Numbered from the stretch's first letter, positions 13,864 through 28,118 are shown. The stretch is 64,000 bases of DNA from Lasioglossum baleicum (GCF_051020765.1 NW_027469295.1:1-64000); one strand, 5' to 3'. Program-made: numbers and translations. Notes: generated from the letters alone by a model not told the origin.

Positions 13864-13915
13864 GCAATAACGTATCGCGCATAACGCATAACGCATAACG
13901 CATAACGCGTAACGC
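13864..13915 (+). repeat. D cluster, CGTATCGCG form (rightmost)
   Basis: 52 bp. It is the last D with T in CGTATCGCG; copies further right carry C. Confidence 0.9.
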
Positions 13916-14499
13916 ATAACGCATAACGCATAACGCATAACGCATAACGCATAACGCATAACGCATAACGCATAACGCATAACGCATAACGCATAACGCA
14001 TAACGCATAACGCATAACGCATAACGCATAACGCATAACGCATAACGCATAACGCATAACGCATAACGCATAACGCATAACGCATAACGCATAACGCATA
14101 ACGCATAACGCATAACGCATAACGCATAACGCATAACGCATAACGCATAACGCATAACGCATAACGCATAACGCATAACGCATAACGCATAACGCATAAC
14201 GCATAACGCATAACGCATAACGCATAACGCATAACGCATAACGCATATCGCATAACGCATAACGCATAACGCATAACGCATAACGCATAACGCATATCGC
14301 ATAACGCATAACGCATAACGCATAACGCATAACGCATAACGCATAACGCATAACGCATAACGCATAACGCATAACGCATAACGCATAACGCATAACGCAT
14401 AACGCATAACGCATAACGCATAACGCATGACGCATAACGCATAACGCATAACGCATAACGCATAACGCATAACGCATAACGCATAACGCATAACGCATA

Positions 14500-14608
14500 A
14501 CACATAACGCATCGCGCATAACGCATATCGCATAACGCATAACGGATAACGCATAACGCATATCGCATAACGCATAACGCATAACGCATAACGAACAACG
14601 CATATCGC
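14500..14608 (+). repeat. B cluster (109 bp)
   Basis: A GCATGACGC unit about 75 bp upstream accompanies this copy and its partners 19426, 24237 and 27704. No D follows. Confidence 0.9.
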
Positions 14609-14935
14609 ATAACGCATAACGCATAACGCATAACGCATAACGCATAACGCATAACGCATAACGCATAACGCATAACGCATAACGCATAACGCATAACGCA
14701 TAACGCATAACGCATAACGCATAACGCATAACGCATAACGCATAACGCATAACGCATAACGCATAACGCATAACGCATAACGCATAACGCATAACGCATA
14801 ACGCATAACGCATAACGCATAACGCATAACGCATAACGCATAACGCATAACGCATAACGCATAACGCATAACGCATAACGCATAACGCATAACGCATAAC
14901 GCATAACGCATAACGCATAACGCATAACGCATAAC

Positions 14936-15050
14936 GCAATAACGCATCGCGCATAACGCATAACGCATATCGCATAGCGCATGACGCATAACGCTTAACG
15001 AATAACGCATAACGCATAACACATTACGCATAACGCATAACCCATAACGC
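14936..15050 (+). repeat. C cluster (115 bp)
   Basis: Follows B at 14500. Partner at 24666 (offset 9730). Confidence 0.9.
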
Positions 15051-15377
15051 ATAACGCATAACGCATAACGCATAACGCATAACGCATAACGCATAACGCA
15101 TAACGCATAACGCATAACGCATAACGCATAACGCATAACGCATAACGCATAACGCATAACGCATAACGCATAACGCATAACGCATAACGCATAACGCATA
15201 ACGCATAACGCATAACGCATAACGCATAACGCATAACGCATAACGCATAACGCATAACGCATAACGCATAACGCATAACGCATAACGCATAACGCATAAC
15301 GCATAACGCATAACGCATAACGCATAACGCATAACGCATAACGCATAACGCATAACGCATAACGCATAACGCATAAC

Positions 15378-15492
15378 GCAATAACGCATCGCGCATAACG
15401 CATAACGCATATCGCATAGCGCATGACGCATAACGCTTAACGAATAACGCATAACGCATAACACATTACGCATAACGCATAACCCATAACGC
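15378..15492 (+). repeat. C cluster (115 bp)
   Basis: Opens the second domain III unit; C2 at 211 bp. Confidence 0.9.
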
Positions 15493-15588
15493 ATAACGCA
15501 TAACGCATAAGGCATAACGCATAACGCATAACGCATAACGCATAACGCATAACGCATAACGCATAACGCATAACGCATAACGCATAAC

Positions 15589-15716
15589 GCTTAACGCATA
15601 ACGCATAACGCATCGCGCATAACGCATAACGCATATCGCATAGCGCATGACGCATAACGCTTAACGAATAACGCATAACGCATAACACATTACGCATAAC
15701 GCATAACACATAACGC
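15589..15716 (+). repeat. C2 cluster (128 bp)
   Basis: Followed by about 560 bp of plain repeat to the half-B at 16280. Confidence 0.88.
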
Positions 15717-16279
15717 ATAACGCATAACGCATAACGCATAACGCATAACGCATAACGCATAACGCATAACGCATAACGCATAACGCATAACGCATAACGC
15801 ATAACGCATAACGCATAACGCATAACGCATAACGCATAACGCATAACGCATAACGCATAACGCATAACGCATAACGCATAACGCATAACGCATAACGCAT
15901 AACGCATAACGCATAACGCATAACGCATAACGCATAACGCATAACGCATAACGCATAACGCATAACGCATAACGCATAACGCATAACGCATAACGCATAA
16001 CGCATAACGCATAACGCATAACGCATAACGCATAACGCATAACGCATAACGCATAACGCATAACGCATAACGCATAACGCATAACGCATAACGCATAACG
16101 CATAACGCATAACGCATAACGCATAACGCATAACGCATAACGCATAACGCATAACGCATAACGCATAACGCATAACGCATAACGCATAACGCATAACGCA
16201 TAACGCATAACGCATAACGCATAACGCATAACGCATAACGCATAACGCATAACGCATAACGCATAACGCATAACGCATA

Positions 16280-16346
16280 ACACATAACGCATCGCGCATA
16301 ACGCATATCGCATAACGCATAACGGATAACGCATAACGCATATCGC
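16280..16346 (+). repeat. Left half of B (67 bp)
   Basis: It stops after the second GCATATCGC and lacks CGAACAACGC. The next variant, GCATATCGC at 16408, lies 128 bp from the start, as in the partner at 21919. Confidence 0.88.
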
Positions 16347-16923
16347 ATAACGCATAACGCATAACGCATAACGCATAACGCATAACGCATAACGCATAAC
16401 GCATAACGCATATCGCATAACGCATAACGCATAACGCATAACGCATAACGCATAACGCATAACGCATAACGCATAACGCATAACGCATAACGCATAACGC
16501 ATAACGCATAACGCATAACGCATAACGCATAACGCATAACGCATAACGCATAACGCATAACGCATAACGGATAACGCATAACGCATAACGAATAACGCAT
16601 AACGCGTAACGCATAACGCATAACGCATAACGCATAACGCATAACGCATAACGCATAACGCATAACGCATAACGCATAACGCATAACGCATAACGCATAA
16701 CGCATAACGCATAACGCATAACGCATAACGCATAACGCATAACGCATAACGCATAACGCCTAACGCATAACGCATAACGCCTAACGCATAACGCATAACG
16801 CATAACGCATAACGCATAACGCATAACGCATAACGCATAACGCATAACGCATAACGCATAACGCATAACGCATAACGCATAACGCATAACGCATAACGCA
16901 TAACGCATAACGCATAACGCATA

Positions 16924-17032
16924 ACAGATAACGCATCGCGCATAACGCATATCGCATAACGCATAACGGATAACGCATAACGCATATCGCATAACGCATA
17001 ACGCATAACGCATAACGAACAACGCATATCGC
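16924..17032 (+). repeat. B cluster (109 bp), ACAGATA lead
   Basis: The lead unit is ACAGATAACGC instead of ACACATAACGC, a change shared only with 22556. D follows at 317 bp (303 + 14). Confidence 0.9.
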
Positions 17033-17240
17033 ATAACGCATAACGCATAACGCATAACGCATAACGCATAACGCATAACGCATAACGCATAACGCAAAAC
17101 GCATAACGCATAACGCATAACGCATAACGCATAACGCATAACGCATAACGCATAAGGCATAACGCATAACGCATAACGCATAACGCATAACGCATAACGC
17201 ATAACGCATAACGCATAACGCATAACGCATAACGCATAAC

Positions 17241-17292
17241 GCAATAACGCATCGCGCATAACGCATAACGCATAACGCATAACGCGTAACGC
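17241..17292 (+). repeat. D cluster, CGCATCGCG form
   Basis: 52 bp, with C where the left copies have T. The first ten units resemble C, but it ends in CGCGTAACGC and lacks GCATAGCGC. Confidence 0.9.
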
Positions 17293-17883
17293 ATAACGCA
17301 TAACGCATAACGCATAACGCATAACGCATAACGCATAACGCATAACGCATAACGCATAACGCATAACGCATAACGCATAACGCATAACGCATAACGCATA
17401 ACGCATAACGCATAACGCATAACGCATAACGCATAACGCATAACGCATAACGCATAACGCATAACGCATAACGCATAACGCATAACGCATAACGCATAAC
17501 GCATAACGCATAACGCATAACGCATAACGCATAACGCATAACGCATAACGCATAACGCATAACGCATAACGCATAACGCATAACGCATAACGCTTAACGA
17601 ATAACGCATAACGCATAACACATTACGCATAACGCATAACACATAACGCATAACGCATAACGCATAACGCATAACGCATAACGCATAACGCATAACGCAT
17701 AACGCATAACGCATAACGCATAACGCATAACGCATAACGCATAACGCATAACGCATAACGCATAACGCATAACGCATAACGCATAACGCATAACGCATAA
17801 CGCATAACGCATAACGCATGACGCATAACGCATAACGCATAACGCATAACGCATAACGCATAACGCATAACGCATAACGCATA

Positions 17884-17992
17884 ACACATAACGCATCGCG
17901 CATAACGCATATCGCATAACGCATAACGGATAACGCATAACGCATATCGCATAACGCATAACGCATAACGCATAACGAACAACGCATATCGC
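17884..17992 (+). repeat. B cluster (109 bp)
   Basis: Partner at 27704 (offset 9820). It is followed by C at 18320. Confidence 0.9.
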
Positions 17993-18319
17993 ATAACGCA
18001 TAACGCATAACGCATAACGCATAACGCATAACGCATAACGCATAACGCATAACGCATAACGCATAACGCATAACGCATAACGCATAACGCATAACGCATA
18101 ACGCATAACGCATAACGCATAACGCATAACGCATAACGCATAACGCATAACGCATAACGCATAACGCATAACGCATAACGCATAACGCATAACGCATAAC
18201 GCATAACGCATAACGCATAACGCATAACGCATAACGCATAACGCATAACGCATAACGCATAACGCATAACGCATAACGCATAACGCATAACGCATAACGC
18301 ATAACGCATAACGCATAAC

Positions 18320-18434
18320 GCAATAACGCATCGCGCATAACGCATAACGCATATCGCATAGCGCATGACGCATAACGCTTAACGAATAACGCATAACGCA
18401 TAACACATTACGCATAACGCATAACCCATAACGC
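18320..18434 (+). repeat. C cluster (115 bp)
   Basis: Follows B at 17884; partner at 28119. Confidence 0.9.
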
Positions 18435-18803
18435 ATAACGCATAACGCATAACGCATAACGCATAACGCATAACGCATAACGCATAACGCATAACGCATA
18501 ACGCATAACGCATAACGCATAACGCATAACGCATAACGCATAACGCATAACGCATAACGCATAACGCATAACGCATAACGCATAACGCATAACGCATAAC
18601 GCATAACGCATAACGCATAACGCATAACGCATAACGCATAACGCATAACGCATAACGCATAACGCATAACGCATAACGCATAACGCATAACGCATAACGC
18701 ATAACGCATAACGCATAACGCATAACGCATAACGCATAACGCATAACGCATAACGCATAACGCATAACGCATAACGCATAACGCATAACGCATAACGCAT
18801 AAC

Positions 18804-18918
18804 GCAATAACGCATCGCGCATAACGCATAACGCATATCGCATAGCGCATGACGCATAACGCTTAACGAATAACGCATAACGCATAACACATTACGCATA
18901 ACGCATAACCCATAACGC
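18804..18918 (+). repeat. C cluster (115 bp)
   Basis: An AAGGC unit follows as in the C-C2 pairs, but no C2 comes after it. This looks like a recombined unit opening. Confidence 0.9.
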
Positions 18919-19425
18919 ATAACGCATAACGCATAAGGCATAACGCATAACGCATAACGCATAACGCATAACGCATAACGCATAACGCATAACGCATAAC
19001 GCATAACGCATAACGCATAACGCATAACGCATAACGCATAACGCATAACGCATAACGCATAACGCATAACGCATAACGCATAACGCATAACGCATAACGC
19101 ATAACGCATAACGCATAACGCATAACGCATAACGCATAACGCATAACGCATAACGCATAACGCATAACGCATAACGCATATCGCATAACGCATAACGCAT
19201 AACGCATAACGCATAACGCATAACGCATATCGCATAACGCATAACGCATAACGCATAACGCATAACGCATAACGCATAACGCATAACGCATAACGCATAA
19301 CGCATAACGCATAACGCATAACGCATAACGCATAACGCATAACGCATAACGCATGACGCATAACGCATAACGCATAACGCATAACGCATAACGCATAACG
19401 CATAACGCATAACGCATAACGCATA

Positions 19426-19534
19426 ACACATAACGCATCGCGCATAACGCATATCGCATAACGCATAACGGATAACGCATAACGCATATCGCATAACGCA
19501 TAACGCATAACGCATAACGAACAACGCATATCGC
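19426..19534 (+). repeat. B cluster (109 bp)
   Basis: Partners at 14500 and 27704. It is preceded by two GCATATCGC units and a GCATGACGC unit and followed by C at 19904. Confidence 0.9.
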
Positions 19535-19903
19535 ATAACGCATAACGCATAACGCATAACGCATAACGCATAACGCATAACGCATAACGCATAACGCATA
19601 ACGCATAACGCATAACGCATAACGCATAACGCATAACGCATAACGCATAACGCATAACGCATAACGCATAACGCATAACGCATAACGCATAACGCATAAC
19701 GCATAACGCATAACGCATAACGCATAACGCATAACGCATAACGCATAACGCATAACGCATAACGCATAACGCATAACGCATAACGCATAACGCATAACGC
19801 ATAACGCATAACGCATAACGCATAACGCATAACGCATAACGCATAACGCATAACGCATAACGCATAACGCATAACGCATAACGCATAACGCATAACGCAT
19901 AAC

Positions 19904-20018
19904 GCAATAACGCATCGCGCATAACGCATAACGCATATCGCATAGCGCATGACGCATAACGCTTAACGAATAACGCATAACGCATAACACATTACGCATA
20001 ACGCATAACCCATAACGC
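19904..20018 (+). repeat. C cluster (115 bp)
   Basis: Followed by CGTATAACGC (20128) and ACACATTACGC, the same series as 28119 onward (offset 8215). Confidence 0.9.
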
Positions 20019-20981
20019 ATAACGCATAACGCATAACGCATAACGCATAACGCATAACGCATAACGCATAACGCATAACGCATAACGCATAACGCATAAC
20101 GCATAACGCATAACGCATAACGCATAACGTATAACGCATAACGCATAACGCATAACGCATAACGCATAACACATTACGCATAACGCATAACACATAACGC
20201 ATAACGCATAACGCATAACGCATAACGCATAACGCATAACGCATAACGCATAACGCATAACGCATAACGCATAACGCATAACGCATAACGCATAACGCAT
20301 AACGCATAACGCATAACGCATAACGCATAACGCATAACGCATAACGCATAACGCATAACGCATAACGCATAACGCATAACGCATAACGCATAACGCATAA
20401 CGCATAACGCATAACGCATAACGCATAACGCATAACGCATAACGCATAACGCATAACGCATAACGCATAACGCATAACGCATAACGCATAACGCATAACG
20501 CATAACGCATAACGCATAACGCATAACGCATAACGCATAACGCATAACGCATAACGCATAACGCATAACGCATAACGCATAACGCATAACGCATAACGCA
20601 TAACGCATAACGCATAACGCATAACGCATAACGCATAACGCATAACGCATAACGCATAACGCATAACGCATAACGCATAACGCATAACGCATAACGCATA
20701 ACGCATAACGCATAAGGCATAACGCATAACGCATAACGCATAACGCAAACGCATAACGCAGAACGCATAACGCATAACGCATAACGCATAACGCATAACG
20801 CATAACGCATAACGCATAACGCATAACGCATAACGCATAACGCATAACGCATAACGCATAACGCATAACGCATAACGCATAACGCATAACGCATAACGCA
20901 TAACGCATAACGCATAACGCATAACGCATAACGCATAACGCATAACGCATAACGCATAACGCATAACGCATAACGCATAAC

Positions 20982-21096
20982 GCAATAACGCATCGCGCAT
21001 AACGCATAACGCATATCGCATAGCGCATGACGCATAACGCTTAACGAATAACGCATAACGCATAACACATTACGCATAACGCATAACCCATAACGC
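20982..21096 (+). repeat. C cluster (115 bp)
   Basis: Opens the third domain III unit; C2 at 211 bp. Confidence 0.9.
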
Positions 21097-21192
21097 ATAA
21101 CGCATAACGCATAAGGCATAACGCATAACGCATAACGCATAACGCATAACGCATAACGCATAACGCATAACGCATAACGCATAACGCATAAC

Positions 21193-21320
21193 GCTTAACG
21201 CATAACGCATAACGCATCGCGCATAACGCATAACGCATATCGCATAGCGCATGACGCATAACGCTTAACGAATAACGCATAACGCATAACACATTACGCA
21301 TAACGCATAACACATAACGC
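21193..21320 (+). repeat. C2 cluster (128 bp)
   Basis: Offset 5604 from 15589, identical to the offset between their C partners. Confidence 0.88.
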
Positions 21321-21918
21321 ATAACGCATAACGCATAACGCATAACGCATAACGCATAACGCATAACGCATAACGCATAACGCATAACGCATAACGCATA
21401 ACGCATAACGCATAACGCATAACGCATAACGCATAACGCATAACGCATAACGCATAACGCATAACGCATAACGCATAACGCATAACGCATAACGCATAAC
21501 GCATAACGCATAACGCATAACGCATAACGCATAACGCATAACGCATAACGCATAACGCATAACGCATAACGCATAACGCATAACGCATAACGCATAACGC
21601 ATAACGCATAACGCATAACGCATAACGCATAACGCATAACGCATAACGCATAACGCATAACGCATAACGCATAACGCATAACGCATAACGCATAACGCAT
21701 AACGCATAACGCATAACGCATAACGCATAACGCATAACGCATAAGGCATAACGCATAACGCATAACGCATAACGCATAACGCATAACGCATAACGCATAA
21801 CGCATAACGCATAACGCATAACGCATAACGCATAACGCATAACGCATAACGCATAACGCATAACGCATAACGCATAACGCATAACGCATAACGCATAACG
21901 CATAACGCATAACGCATA

Positions 21919-21985
21919 ACACATAACGCATCGCGCATAACGCATATCGCATAACGCATAACGGATAACGCATAACGCATATCGC
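21919..21985 (+). repeat. Left half of B (67 bp)
   Basis: Same truncation point as 16280 (offset 5639). GCATATCGC follows at 22047, 128 bp from the start. Confidence 0.88.
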
Positions 21986-22555
21986 ATAACGCATAACGCA
22001 TAACGCATAACGCATAACGCATAACGCATAACGCATAACGCATAACGCATATCGCATAACGCATAACGCATAACGCATAACGCATAACGCATAACGCATA
22101 ACGCATAACGCATAACGCATAACGCATAACGCATAACGCATAACGCATAACGCATAACGCATAACGCATAACGCATAACGCATAACGCATAACGCATAAC
22201 GGATAACGCATAACGCATAACGAATAACGCATAACGCGTAACGCATAACGCATAACGCATAACGCATAACGCATAACGCATAACGCATAACGCATAACGC
22301 ATAACGCATAACGCATAACGCATAACGCATAACGCATAACGCATAACGCATAACGCATAACGCATAACGCATAACGCATAACGCATAACGCCTAACGCAT
22401 AACGCATAACGCCTAACGCATAACGCATAACGCATAACGCATAACGCATAACGCATAACGCATAACGCATAACGCATAACGCATAACGCATAACGCATAA
22501 CGCATAACGCATAACGCATAACGCATAACGCATAACGCATAACGCATAACGCATA

Positions 22556-22664
22556 ACAGATAACGCATCGCGCATAACGCATATCGCATAACGCATAACG
22601 GATAACGCATAACGCATATCGCATAACGCATAACGCATAACGCATAACGAACAACGCATATCGC
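22556..22664 (+). repeat. B cluster (109 bp), ACAGATA lead
   Basis: It shares the ACAGATA lead with 16924 (offset 5632) but lacks the D that follows that copy, so it looks like a recombinant of the 12686-type and 16924-type contexts. Confidence 0.9.
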
Positions 22665-23311
22665 ATAACGCATAACGCATAACGCATAACGCATAACGCA
22701 TAACGCATAACGCATAACGCATAACGCATAACGCATAACGCATAACGCATAACGCATAACGCATAACGCATAACGCATAACGCATAACGCATAACGCATA
22801 ACGCATAACGCATAACGCATAACGCATAACGCATAACGCATAACGCCTAACGCATAACGCATAACGCCTAACGCATAACGCATAACGCATAACGCATAAC
22901 GCATAACGCATAACGCATAACGCATAACGCATAACGCATAACGCATAACGCATAACGCATGACGCATAACGCATAACGCATAACACATTACGCATAACGC
23001 ATAACACATAACGCATAACGCATAACGCATAACGCATAACGCGTAACGCATAACGCGTAACGCATAACGCATAACGCATAACGCATAACGCATAACGCAT
23101 AACGCATAACGCATAACGCATAACGCATAACGCATAACGCATAACGCATAACGCATAACGCATAACGCATAACGCATAACGCATAACGCATAACGCATAA
23201 CGCATAACGCATAACGCATAACGCATAACGCATAACGCATAACGCATAACGCATAACGCATAACGCATAACGCATAACGCATAACGCATAACGCATAACG
23301 CATAACGCATA

Positions 23312-23420
23312 ACACATAACGCATCGCGCATAACGCATATCGCATAACGCATAACGGATAACGCATAACGCATATCGCATAACGCATAACGCATAACGCA
23401 TAACGAACAACGCATATCGC
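23312..23420 (+). repeat. B cluster (109 bp)
   Basis: D follows at 303 bp. Partner of 13463 at offset 9849. Confidence 0.9.
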
Positions 23421-23614
23421 ATAACGCATAACGCATAACGCATAACGCATAACGCATAACGCATAACGCAAAACGCATAACGCATAACGCATAACGCATA
23501 ACGCATAACGCATAACGCATAACGCATAAGGCATAACGCATAACGCATAACGCATAACGCATAACGCATAACGCATAACGCATAACGCATAACGCATAAC
23601 GCATAACGCATAAC

Positions 23615-23666
23615 GCAATAACGCATCGCGCATAACGCATAACGCATAACGCATAACGCGTAACGC
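23615..23666 (+). repeat. D cluster, CGCATCGCG form
   Basis: 52 bp; long-range partner of 13864 despite the base difference. Confidence 0.9.
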
Positions 23667-24236
23667 ATAACGCATAACGCATAACGCATAACGCATAACG
23701 CATAACGCATAACGCATAACGCATAACGCATAACGCATAACGCATAACGCATAACGCATAACGCATAACGCATAACGCATAACGCATAACGCATAACGCA
23801 TAACGCATAACGCATAACGCATAACGCATAACGCATAACGCATAACGCATAACGCATAACGCATAACGCATAACGCATAACGCATAACGCATAACGCATA
23901 ACGCATAACGCATAACGCATAACGCATAACGCATAACGCATAACGCATAACGCATAACGCATAACGCATAACGCATAACGCATATCGCATAACGCATAAC
24001 GCATAACGCATAACGCATAACGCATAACGCATATCGCATAACGCATAACGCATAACGCATAACGCATAACGCATAACGCATAACGCATAACGCATAACGC
24101 ATAACGCATAACGCATAACGCATAACGCATAACGCATAACGCATAACGCATAACGCATAACGCATAACGCATGACGCATAACGCATAACGCATAACGCAT
24201 AACGCATAACGCATAACGCATAACGCATAACGCATA

Positions 24237-24345
24237 ACACATAACGCATCGCGCATAACGCATATCGCATAACGCATAACGGATAACGCATAACGCATAT
24301 CGCATAACGCATAACGCATAACGCATAACGAACAACGCATATCGC
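24237..24345 (+). repeat. B cluster (109 bp)
   Basis: Partner of 14500 at offset 9737. C follows at 24666. Confidence 0.9.
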
Positions 24346-24665
24346 ATAACGCATAACGCATAACGCATAACGCATAACGCATAACGCATAACGCATAACG
24401 CATAACGCATAACGCATAACGCATAACGCATAACGCATAACGCATAACGCATAACGCATAACGCATAACGCATAACGCATAACGCATAACGCATAACGCA
24501 TAACGCATAACGCATAACGCATAACGCATAACGCATAACGCATAACGCATAACGCATAACGCATAACGCATAACGCATAACGCATAACGCATAACGCATA
24601 ACGCATAACGCATAACGCATAACGCATAACGCATAACGCATAACGCATAACGCATAACGCATAAC

Positions 24666-24780
24666 GCAATAACGCATCGCGCATAACGCATAACGCATAT
24701 CGCATAGCGCATGACGCATAACGCTTAACGAATAACGCATAACGCATAACACATTACGCATAACGCATAACCCATAACGC
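24666..24780 (+). repeat. C cluster (115 bp)
   Basis: Followed by about 410 bp of plain repeat. Confidence 0.9.
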
Positions 24781-25190
24781 ATAACGCATAACGCATAACG
24801 CATAACGCATAACGCATAACGCATAACGCATAACGCATAACGCATAACGCATAACGCATAACGCATAACGCATAACGCATAACGCATAACGCATAACGCA
24901 TAACGCATAACGCATAACGCATAACGCATAACGCATAACGCATAACGCATAACGCATAACGCATAACGCATAACGCATAACGCATAACGCATAACGCATA
25001 ACGCATAACGCATAACGCATAACGCATAACGCATAACGCATAACGCATAACGCATAACGCATAACGCATAACGCATAACGCATAACGCATAACGCATAAC
25101 GCATAACGCATAACGCATAACGCATAACGCATAACGCATAACGCATAACGCATAACGCATAACGCATAACGCATAACGCATAACGCATAA

Positions 25191-25242
25191 CGAATAACGC
25201 ATAACGCATAACACATTACGCATAACGCATAACCCATAACGC
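25191..25242 (+). repeat. Right end of a C cluster only (52 bp)
   Basis: It begins at CGAATAACGC with plain repeat before it, so the left 63 bp of C is missing. It has no counterpart in the 14936-15378 interval that this region otherwise matches. Confidence 0.88.
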
Positions 25243-25611
25243 ATAACGCATAACGCATAACGCATAACGCATAACGCATAACGCATAACGCATAACGCAT
25301 AACGCATAACGCATAACGCATAACGCATAACGCATAACGCATAACGCATAACGCATAACGCATAACGCATAACGCATAACGCATAACGCATAACGCATAA
25401 CGCATAACGCATAACGCATAACGCATAACGCATAACGCATAACGCATAACGCATAACGCATAACGCATAACGCATAACGCATAACGCATAACGCATAACG
25501 CATAACGCATAACGCATAACGCATAACGCATAACGCATAACGCATAACGCATAACGCATAACGCATAACGCATAACGCATAACGCATAACGCATAACGCA
25601 TAACGCATAAC

Positions 25612-25726
25612 GCAATAACGCATCGCGCATAACGCATAACGCATATCGCATAGCGCATGACGCATAACGCTTAACGAATAACGCATAACGCATAACACAT
25701 TACGCATAACGCATAACCCATAACGC
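25612..25726 (+). repeat. C cluster (115 bp)
   Basis: Opens the fourth domain III unit; C2 at 211 bp. Confidence 0.9.
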
Positions 25727-25822
25727 ATAACGCATAACGCATAAGGCATAACGCATAACGCATAACGCATAACGCATAACGCATAACGCATAACGCATAA
25801 CGCATAACGCATAACGCATAAC

Positions 25823-25950
25823 GCTTAACGCATAACGCATAACGCATCGCGCATAACGCATAACGCATATCGCATAGCGCATGACGCATAACGCTTAACG
25901 AATAACGCATAACGCATAACACATTACGCATAACGCATAACACATAACGC
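25823..25950 (+). repeat. C2 cluster (128 bp)
   Basis: Offset 4630 from 21193. GCAAACGC with CGCAGAACGC follows near 26398, as after the 11401 copy. Confidence 0.88.
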
Positions 25951-26764
25951 ATAACGCATAACGCATAACGCATAACGCATAACGCATAACGCATAACGCA
26001 TAACGCATAACGCATAACGCATAACGCATAACGCATAACGCATAACGCATAACGCATAACGCATAACGCATAACGCATAACGCATAACGCATAACGCATA
26101 ACGCATAACGCATAACGCATAACGCATAACGCATAACGCATAACGCATAACGCATAACGCATAACGCATAACGCATAACGCATAACGCATAACGCATAAC
26201 GCATAACGCATAACGCATAACGCATAACGCATAACGCATAACGCATAACGCATAACGCATAACGCATAACGCATAACGCATAACGCATAACGCATAACGC
26301 ATAACGCATAACGCATAACGCATAACGCATAACGCATAACGCATAACGCATAACGCATAACGCATAAGGCATAACGCATAACGCATAACGCATAACGCAA
26401 ACGCATAACGCAGAACGCATAACGCATAACGCATAACGCATAACGCATAACGTATAACGCATAACGCATAACGCATAACGCGTAACGCATAACGCGTAAC
26501 GCGTAACGCATAACGCATAACGCATAACGCATAACGCATAACGCATAACGCATAACGCATAACGCATAACGCATAACGCATAACGCATAACGCATAACGC
26601 ATAACGCATAACGCATAACGCATAACGCATAACGCATAACGCATAACGCATAACGCATAACGCATAACGCATAACGCATAACGCATAACGCATAACGCAT
26701 AACGCATAACGCATAACGCATAACGCATAACGCATAACGCATAACGCATAACGCATAACGCATA

Positions 26765-26873
26765 ACACATAACGCATCGCGCATAACGCATATCGCATAA
26801 CGCATAACGGATAACGCATAACGCATATCGCATAACGCATAACGCATAACGCATAACGAACAACGCATATCGC
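26765..26873 (+). repeat. B cluster (109 bp)
   Basis: D follows at 317 bp, as at 16924, but the lead is ACACATA. Several CGCGTAACGC units lie about 250-290 bp upstream. Confidence 0.9.
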
Positions 26874-27081
26874 ATAACGCATAACGCATAACGCATAACG
26901 CATAACGCATAACGCATAACGCATAACGCATAACGCAAAACGCATAACGCATAACGCATAACGCATAACGCATAACGCATAACGCATAACGCATAAGGCA
27001 TAACGCATAACGCATAACGCATAACGCATAACGCATAACGCATAACGCATAACGCATAACGCATAACGCATAACGCATAAC

Positions 27082-27133
27082 GCAATAACGCATCGCGCAT
27101 AACGCATAACGCATAACGCATAACGCGTAACGC
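27082..27133 (+). repeat. D cluster, CGCATCGCG form
   Basis: 52 bp; partner of 17241. No D occurs to the right of it. Confidence 0.9.
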
Positions 27134-27703
27134 ATAACGCATAACGCATAACGCATAACGCATAACGCATAACGCATAACGCATAACGCATAACGCATAA
27201 CGCATAACGCATAACGCATAACGCATAACGCATAACGCATAACGCATAACGCATAACGCATAACGCATAACGCATAACGCATAACGCATAACGCATAACG
27301 CATAACGCATAACGCATAACGCATAACGCATAACGCATAACGCATAACGCATAACGCATAACGCATAACGCATAACGCATAACGCATAACGCATAACGCA
27401 TAACGCATAACGCATAACGCATAACGCATAACGCATAACGCATAACGCATATCGCATAACGCATAACGCATAACGCATAACGCATAACGCATAACGCATA
27501 TCGCATAACGCATAACGCATAACGCATAACGCATAACGCATAACGCATAACGCATAACGCATAACGCATAACGCATAACGCATAACGCATAACGCATAAC
27601 GCATAACGCATAACGCATAACGCATAACGCATGACGCATAACGCATAACGCATAACGCATAACGCATAACGCATAACGCATAACGCATAACGCATAACGC
27701 ATA

Positions 27704-27812
27704 ACACATAACGCATCGCGCATAACGCATATCGCATAACGCATAACGGATAACGCATAACGCATATCGCATAACGCATAACGCATAACGCATAACGAAC
27801 AACGCATATCGC
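27704..27812 (+). repeat. B cluster (109 bp)
   Basis: Followed by C at 28119. It is the last full B before a gap of almost 8 kb without one. Confidence 0.9.
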
Positions 27813-28118
27813 ATAACGCATAACGCATAACGCATAACGCATAACGCATAACGCATAACGCATAACGCATAACGCATAACGCATAACGCATAACGCATAA
27901 CGCATAACGCATAACGCATAACGCATAACGCATAACGCATAACGCATAACGCATAACGCATAACGCATAACGCATAACGCATAACGCATAACGCATAACG
28001 CATAACGCATAACGCATAACGCATAACGCATAACGCATAACGCATAACGCATAACGCATAACGCATAACGCATAACGCATAACGCATAACGCATAACGCA
28101 TAACGCATAACGCATAAC

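Noticed and set aside
11264..15424. Very long open reading frames on the minus strand, here 1,386 codons, and many overlapping others
   Set aside because: They exist in all three frames at once, encode only MRYALCV repeats with scattered substitutions, and follow from a stop-free 7-bp unit. There is no start context, codon bias or domain.
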